A stretch of DNA of 64,000 nucleotides from Plectrocnemia conspersa. Taxonomy: Eukaryota; Arthropoda; Insecta; Trichoptera; Polycentropodidae. Made by a program: the position numbers and the translations under genes. The stretch lies in NCBI GenBank assembly GCA_009617715.1, contig VTFK01000003.1:2108001-2172000 (forward strand), in the 5' to 3' direction. Below the pieces are notes generated by a model. The model saw only the letters and a list, made by a program, of their open reading frames with translations, did no database searches and was not told the origin of the DNA. Below, piece by piece: positions 58,381 through 64,000 of this stretch (its first letter is position 1; every line of letters starts with the position of its first letter).

Positions 58381-60845
58381 TTATTAAATTTTATTATTTT
58401 TTTATTTAAAAAAATATTGTATAATATGAAAATATATTTACAAGAAATACTCCATTTTTATATATATTAAATATACTTTCAATTTTGTAAAATTGCATGT
58501 AAACAATTCTTTAACAAGCTTTTAGAGTATTAGTAGAATATATTCTCCTAATGATATGTCCTAACATAATAATATATTTTAAGATTAAATTAACTATCTT
58601 GTTAAGATAGCAAATCAATTAAATGTTACATATATGTTAAAAATTAAAGCACCAAGTATCAAAAAGAGATAAAATTACCAAACCCATTTTCTAATTAGAT
58701 ACGTTAAAATTATATTAAAAATCAAGAAATAGTTAATCAAATATTAAACTCGACAAGTTCATTTCGTATTATTAACAGTTTTATATACACATATATTATA
58801 TTTAAAATATTATTTATTATTAATATATAAATAAATTAAAAAGCTAATAGTCAAATTCTAAATATTTTTAAACTATTCGAATTTTGTTATGTATAAAATC
58901 TGATCAATGGATTTTAACGCGTGAGAATAATATTGCTATATTTTATAAAATCAGACAGTATATTATTAAAATATAAAGTCTATATCAATAGCTGATGTTG
59001 TTCAATCTTATTTTTAAAAATATGTTTTTATTCAAACAAAAATTTGATTACTGTTCATCGTTTAGTTTGACTAGTATTTTTTTCCATTTATATTAAAGAC
59101 CCCATAATTTTTCACATATTTCAAATTTTCCCACTGTAAAATATAAAACATTATGTATTGAAAATTTACAATTTTAATATTTTTTAAACTATTTTCTATT
59201 TATATAATGGCCATTATAACGCATAATTAAAATAATTTAAATAAATAATGACCCATTCAAATCTTATTGTATTCTTTAATTTTGGAAACTGTTTTTCTAT
59301 TGTGCATATTTTTAATTAAAAATAAAGTGAAAACATTTGTTTTTAGAAAACAAAAAATATGCATTAAATCAAATAAATAAAAATATACAACAGAGATAAA
59401 GGCATCCGGTCCGCATGCCCTTATCTCTCACTCACTCTCGTCACTTAACACGCGAGCGAGCGAAAGAGAAAGTATCTCACCGCACGCACCTGATATACAC
59501 CTATATGCTTATACCAATTATTTTACTAAATAACTGACAATGTAAATCAGTAAATTTATATCTTTACGATGGTAAATATTTTTAGGAATGAACGAGAAAA
59601 AACCTTATTGTGGCTACGTAATTAAAATATACTGTTTACTTGCTGAGAATAAATAAAACCACTTAATAGTCTTCACGCTTACACCACTTCGCTTTTCAAA
59701 ATATTAAAAACATGAATCCTTATTATGAGATTTGTAAATATAACATAAGCATGTTAGTATAAAAACAGTCTATTCTGACCGTTTTCTTCAGAAGCACCCA
59801 TTTACAAAATCTAGAAAAAATGGTCGTAGCATTTTACAAAAACGGTAAAATCGTTTTATGTATAAATATTATATATACTGTTATTTTAATTACAAACGCA
59901 ATATTTTAAACGGTACTACAACATGATAATATTACCTTAAAAACCTGGGTTCAAAACCCAAATGGTGTTTTAATGATTTTCTCTATCATGTCTGGAAGAT
60001 AGGAATTAATAATAAAAAAAAATAATTATAATTCCGATCATTTATTACAGATGATGTTTTCCTAGATTTTCCTAATCTAATGGATGAAAATCAAGCTTAT
60101 TTAATAATGAGTTTTTTCAGGTCATAAAAAATAAATAAGTTTAAAAATAAAATTAAAATAAATAAATAAAATAGATATTTTAAAAATACATAGAATATAA
60201 ATAATAAAATTTATGTACTTTATTATTTTTACATATGTGTATTTATGTATTTATTCTAAAAAATAAATTTTAAGACTGTTATTATATAAATTTAGCCGAG
60301 TTTATAACCATTTATAATATCTTGATCGGTTCACTTTCATGCGTTAAATGTGGATCTGAATGTTTATATTTTAATGTTAAATATTTACTGTGAATTTTAC
60401 AATGTGTAAATGTTACACTTTGTAAAAATAAATATTAAAATACATATGAAATTGCAAAAAATATTTTTGTATAAAAAATATATTATACACAAAATTTTAT
60501 CATCAGAAATCAAAGACGATTGAAAATACATTTTTAGTGTGTTGAATAAAAATATATATAATGTTCACATTTATATATAACATATATAATCTATACATAT
60601 AACAAAATAAAATAATGATTCAATATTTATTTAATTATTATAATAAAATATATATAACAAAACACGCGTTTCGCTGTAACTTCAATAGAAATGTTTTACA
60701 ATTGTTTGTTAAGTCGGACAATCGATAGTAATTTATTACATTACTTGTAACATTACATTACATACAAACAATATTTCGAACACTTTTACGCAATATCAAC
60801 TGCACCGAAATTGCCTCATTTTTGTTACTTTTAACCACTTTCTGC
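58381..60845. other. Intergenic region CPR-12 to CPR-13
   Basis: AT-rich, no gene recognised, apart from a worn MITE-like segment at 59,395-59,500 (listed separately). Confidence 0.6.
59395..59500. mobile_element. Worn relative of the 98-base hAT mini-MITE
   Basis: The right part 'cgcgagcgagcgaaagagaa' then 'agtatctcaccgcacgcacctgatata' mirrors 'gaaagtatttcaccgaccgc' then 'cactgatacata' of the element at 49,795-49,892, and both share 'ctcgcgtgtt' type sequence. The left end is changed and no target duplication is visible. Confidence 0.45.
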
Positions 60846-60853
60846 TATAAAAG
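60846..60853 (+). promoter_or_regulatory. TATA box of CPR-13
   Basis: TATAAAAG followed by 'cgacaga', 73 bases upstream of the ATG, as at CPR-12. Confidence 0.85.
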
Positions 60854-60926
60854 CGACAGATATCTGGACCATTAGTACATTCAGCATCAGTAATCAATCC
60901 TGATAACACTTCAGCAATCAATAATC

Positions 60927-61600
60927 ATGATCAGTAAGGTGAGATATCCACAACTATAACCAATAATATATTTAAATATTAACATAATTATTTAATGTTG
61001 TGATTTAGGTAGCTGTCGTTCTTGGCCTGGTAGCCGTAGCTCTCGCTTGGCCTCATGGACATGACGGTGGTCATCATGGACAAGGAGGACACGGTGGACA
61101 TGGTCACGCCACGTCGCACCAAAATGTACACAGATTTGATGGACCATCTCATGGATACACTGCTCCTGAACATGGAGATGGACATGGTCATGGTCACGGA
61201 CACGGACATGGACATGGACACTACTATGACGAACATGTAAATATAGATTAAAATCACCACTAAATTGAACCATTATATGACTTTATATATTTGAAGGCTC
61301 ATCCTGGATACAAATTTGAATATGGTGTAACTGACCACCATACTGGTGATAAGAAGAGCCAAGCTGAGCACAGAGATGGTGACAATGTCAAGGGACATTA
61401 TTCTCTTGTTGAACCAGACGGTTCCACCAGGACTGTCCATTATCATGCCGATAAACATGGGTATGTATTTTTTATATATATATTGTATCTAATAATATCA
61501 TAATATATTATGTTTTTATTATTTTAGATTCAACGCAGATGTCCACCGCACCCAAAACACCCACCCAGCTCACTACCATACCCATGATGGAAAGCATTAA
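60927..61600 (+). CDS. CPR-13: His/Gly-rich RR-2 cuticular protein, 4 exons, about 158 aa
   Basis: Exons: 60,927-60,938 (Met-Ile-Ser-Lys); 61,009-61,236; 61,297-61,460; 61,528-61,600. Signal peptide [20 protein letters not shown]. The linker is [18 protein letters not shown] and a [12 protein letters not shown] run, with an extra HGQGGHGG block compared with CPR-12. The RR-2 core runs from [20 protein letters not shown] through [20 protein letters not shown] to [13 protein letters not shown]. Intron positions and promoter spacing equal CPR-12. The intron 2 acceptor (tatttgaag) has little pyrimidine tract but is the only one keeping frame. Poly(A) signal at 61,694. Confidence 0.94.
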
Positions 61601-61699
61601 ATTTTAAAGACACAATTTGATCTAAATTATTATCTAAATGTGTATTTTTGTAATTAAAAATTCTTGCTTTGTATGTATGAGATTATATTATTTAATAAA

Positions 61700-62847
61700 A
61701 TATTATAATTAGGAGTTTATTGTATTATTTTTATATATTTCCCCTATTTTTTTATTAAGATAAGTTATGAATTAATGCATAATATTTGAAAAGCTATGTG
61801 AATAATATATAATCTTATAGAAAAATAATTAATAATAGGATATAACTATTTTTTATTTATTTTTTACAAAAAAATATTATAAAGTGATCCTTTTTTTATT
61901 TAATAATAATGCCCATAATAATGTGGACGATGCTGAACTGAATACAAGAGCAATAAATCTGCAAATTAAATAAATTTGGCAATTTTGCTGGGATTCAATA
62001 GGACTTCTTAGAATTAGTTATTAGTGAAAGTTCACTTTCAGTAAAATCTATGACAGGAATAGCTTATTTTTTTATTATTATGGATCTTGGAGCTGGTGCA
62101 TCATATTTTCTCAAATTTCGCTAGTATATAAGTACAAAATACATTTTCATATTAATTAATTTTAAAAATTTTTAAGATTTAACATGAACGCACTCTCCCA
62201 TTCGATTCTAGTCCATACTTTAAAGTAAATTATTCAGTAAATCAAAATGTACATAATTTCCAAAGCACCATCCGCATACATTCCGATCGCTCACGCATTC
62301 CACCTCATTCGTAATTATGCTATTTTATTTAAAATTTAACTTTATACATTATGTGATAATTATCTTCCGGTACTAATTTAAATTCGCTCTTAATTACTAG
62401 GCAATTATTTAAATTTGTATAAATTAAATCTAATTTGTCACAAAAAATATTATTTAATTAAAAATATTACTTATTGAACTTATGTCAATATTAGCGCCAA
62501 CGTTCGTAGATAAATTAAAATCGCCCAAGATGATCGATTTTTTCAGAAAAAACGCAATAGTGACGTCTATAAGTTGATTCGGCGGATTGCATACAGCAAT
62601 GAACCCTTCTATTTACTACAACTAGTTACTATTCTTAATGACAAATGTGTCTACAAATGACTTACTTTACACTTTTATATCATCAAAGAAAGGAAACGGG
62701 TAATTGATTTTGAAACAGTTACGTTGCGTGATATAATTTTGACATTCGTTTTAATTTGCACTATTTTTATTTACAAATAGAATTCGACATTGAATTTTTC
62801 CATAAAATTTATAACGCTAAATGAATTCCACACCTTTCTGTTTCTGA
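61700..62847. other. Intergenic region CPR-13 to CPR-14
   Basis: No intact gene. A possible relic last exon of a minus-strand CPR gene at 61,900-61,958 is listed separately. Confidence 0.5.
61900..61958 (-). pseudogene. Possible relic last exon of a CPR gene
   Basis: On the minus strand a good acceptor (tttgcag) is followed by A TTT ATT GCT CTT GTA, close to the usual 'A TTC AAC GCT .. GTA' start of RR-2 last exons. One base later in register it reads YSVQHRPHYYGHYY and stops. The stretch is 59 bases, one more than the 58-base last exons of CPR-3 and -4, as expected from a single inserted base. No matching RR exon was found upstream on that strand, so this may be chance. Confidence 0.3.
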
Positions 62848-62854
62848 TATAAAT
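62848..62854 (+). promoter_or_regulatory. TATA box of CPR-14
   Basis: TATAAAT, 68 bases upstream of the ATG; an initiator-like 'ttcagtg' lies near 62,889. Confidence 0.7.
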
Positions 62855-62922
62855 TGCCGTGAAATAGTTCCAATCAATACAGTCGTCTTCAGTGTTTCAA
62901 ACTGAAAACAACATAGCTGAAA

Positions 62923-63636
62923 ATGTTTGTGTCTAAGCTACTCGTATTATTTGGATTAGTTGCTGTTTGCAGTGCTTATCCAAGCCATGGACTTGCCATA
63001 TCAACACAAAACATAGAAAGACACGATCTTGCTCATTATGCACCACATGGCCATTTGGGACTCTATGGACAAGGCATCTATGGCGGAGGTCTTTATGGTG
63101 GTTCATATGGTGGACACTACGGCTATGGAGGACATGGGCACGCAGTATCTACCCAGAACATTGAAAGGCACGACATCGCTCACCACGGACACCACGGAGG
63201 ATACTATGGTGGAATCAATGGATTAGGATACGGATACACCCATGGACACGGACATCAACATGAGGCATACGTAAGATTAATAATATAATTCATTCATGAT
63301 TGTTTAATTAATTTTATTTTCATTATAGGCGGTCCCCAACTACAAATTCGACTATGCCGTTAAGGATCCGCATACTGGTGATAACAAAAAGCAATGGGAA
63401 ACCCGTCACGCAGATCATGTTAAGGGAGGATATTCATTGGTTGAACCTGATGGCTCTGTAAGAACTGTAGAATACGTTGCTGATGATCATAATGGGTATG
63501 TACATAGTTATTTAAATAATAATTTGTCAAGTATTTAATTATATTACTATTCACTATTTTTATCAGATTCAATGCAGTAGTACATCGTTCAGCTAATCTC
63601 CACCCAGTGCAGCATCACAATAACTACCATTATTAA
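62923..63636 (+). CDS. CPR-14: Gly/Tyr/His-rich RR-2 cuticular protein, 3 exons, about 194 aa
   Basis: Exons: 62,923-63,270; 63,329-63,495; 63,567-63,636. The first intron is absent: [20 protein letters not shown] is coded in one exon. The linker has two copies of STQNIERHD (residues about 27-35 and 77-85) around a Gly/Tyr-rich [20 protein letters not shown]. The RR-2 core runs from [20 protein letters not shown] through [20 protein letters not shown] to [13 protein letters not shown]. 'KKQWETR' marks a separate RR-2 lineage known in other insects; 'HADH' stands where most members have 'DGDx'. It therefore is probably an older paralogue and not a product of the recent local duplications. Poly(A) signal at 63,713. 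Confidence 0.95.
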
Positions 63637-63718
63637 TTATATGATTTGTATTTTACATGGCGTTCTGTATATAATATTATGTTAAAATATGCTACTCAAT
63701 ATATTTTTTCTCAATAAA

Positions 63719-64000
63719 ATTTATAAAGAATAAACTTTGCTTGTTATTATAATTTTGCATGAACCTTTCAAAGTGTAGGTTTTTTTCAATAGTTATAACA
63801 ATATTTACCCCAATATTTACGTACACAATACGTACATATTAAATGACAAAGGAGAATGCTTCAATTATTCCTAAAATGATAACCTGATAAATCAATTATA
63901 ATGTTACAACTAGTTAGAAATTGTTTGTTAGTACAAAAATTTCTATAATTGTTTTTCAAATTATAGGAAAACATTTGATTAAAAAAAAACAACTCCAACA
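63719..64000. other. Window end, no gene recognised
   Basis: AT-rich sequence after the poly(A) signal of CPR-14. Confidence 0.6.

Overview
The window is AT-rich eukaryotic (insect) DNA carrying a cluster of fourteen small, spliced genes for cuticular proteins of the CPR family, RR-2 subtype (chitin-binding Rebers-Riddiford domain). Each gene encodes a signal peptide, a His- or Gly-rich linker, one RR-2 domain and a short His-rich tail. In thirteen of the fourteen the start codon lies in a tiny first exon (3 to 5 codons) followed by a phase-0 intron. The RR-2 domain sits on its own exon of 164-173 bases, entered in phase 0 and left in phase 2 just before the conserved Phe. All gene models were spliced by hand; all keep frame across every junction and nearly all have a TATA box 55-95 bases upstream of the ATG. 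The protein style (pre-domain 'SSQSI/F..H' motifs, HHAPVH repeats) suggests a holometabolous insect, perhaps a lepidopteran or a relative, but the species cannot be fixed from the sequence.

Layout. 1-12.2 kb holds no recognisable host gene: AT-rich DNA, a two-copy dispersed repeat, a frame-broken transposon-associated gene (about 6.4-7.4 kb) and a long (TA)n microsatellite (11.0-11.2 kb). 12.3-14.8 kb: CPR-1 (+), Gly-rich. 17.9-28.2 kb: CPR-2, -3, -4 (all -), His-Pro-rich linkers. 29.0-30.5 kb: CPR-5 (+) and CPR-6 (-), convergent with only 130 bases between stop codons. 32.1-33.2 kb: a large fold-back element. 34.3-51.9 kb: CPR-7 to -11, a subfamily with a shared '(L)N(D/E)F' tail; CPR-10 (+) and CPR-11 (-) are near-identical and lie on the arms of a recent inverted duplication of about 1.6 kb. 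52.6-57.5 kb: transposon debris. 57.6-61.6 kb: CPR-12 and -13 (+), a tandem pair. 62.9-63.6 kb: CPR-14 (+), which lacks the first intron.

Mobile DNA includes two intact-looking hAT-type MITEs with perfect 8-base target duplications (40.9 and 49.8 kb), a fossil hAT-like transposase (53.0-53.6 kb), a 1.15-kb element with about 180-base inverted ends (44.5-45.7 kb), and the fold-back element with a degraded relative at 46.1-46.3 kb.

Functionally the genes form one unit: secreted structural proteins laid down by epidermal cells in the chitinous exoskeleton, where RR-2 domains bind chitin and the His-rich linkers can be crosslinked during sclerotisation. The strongest cross-gene observation is a short linker motif, roughly [ST]-[STH]-Q-[SN]-[IFV], kept in all fourteen proteins even though the linkers around it are otherwise unrelated.
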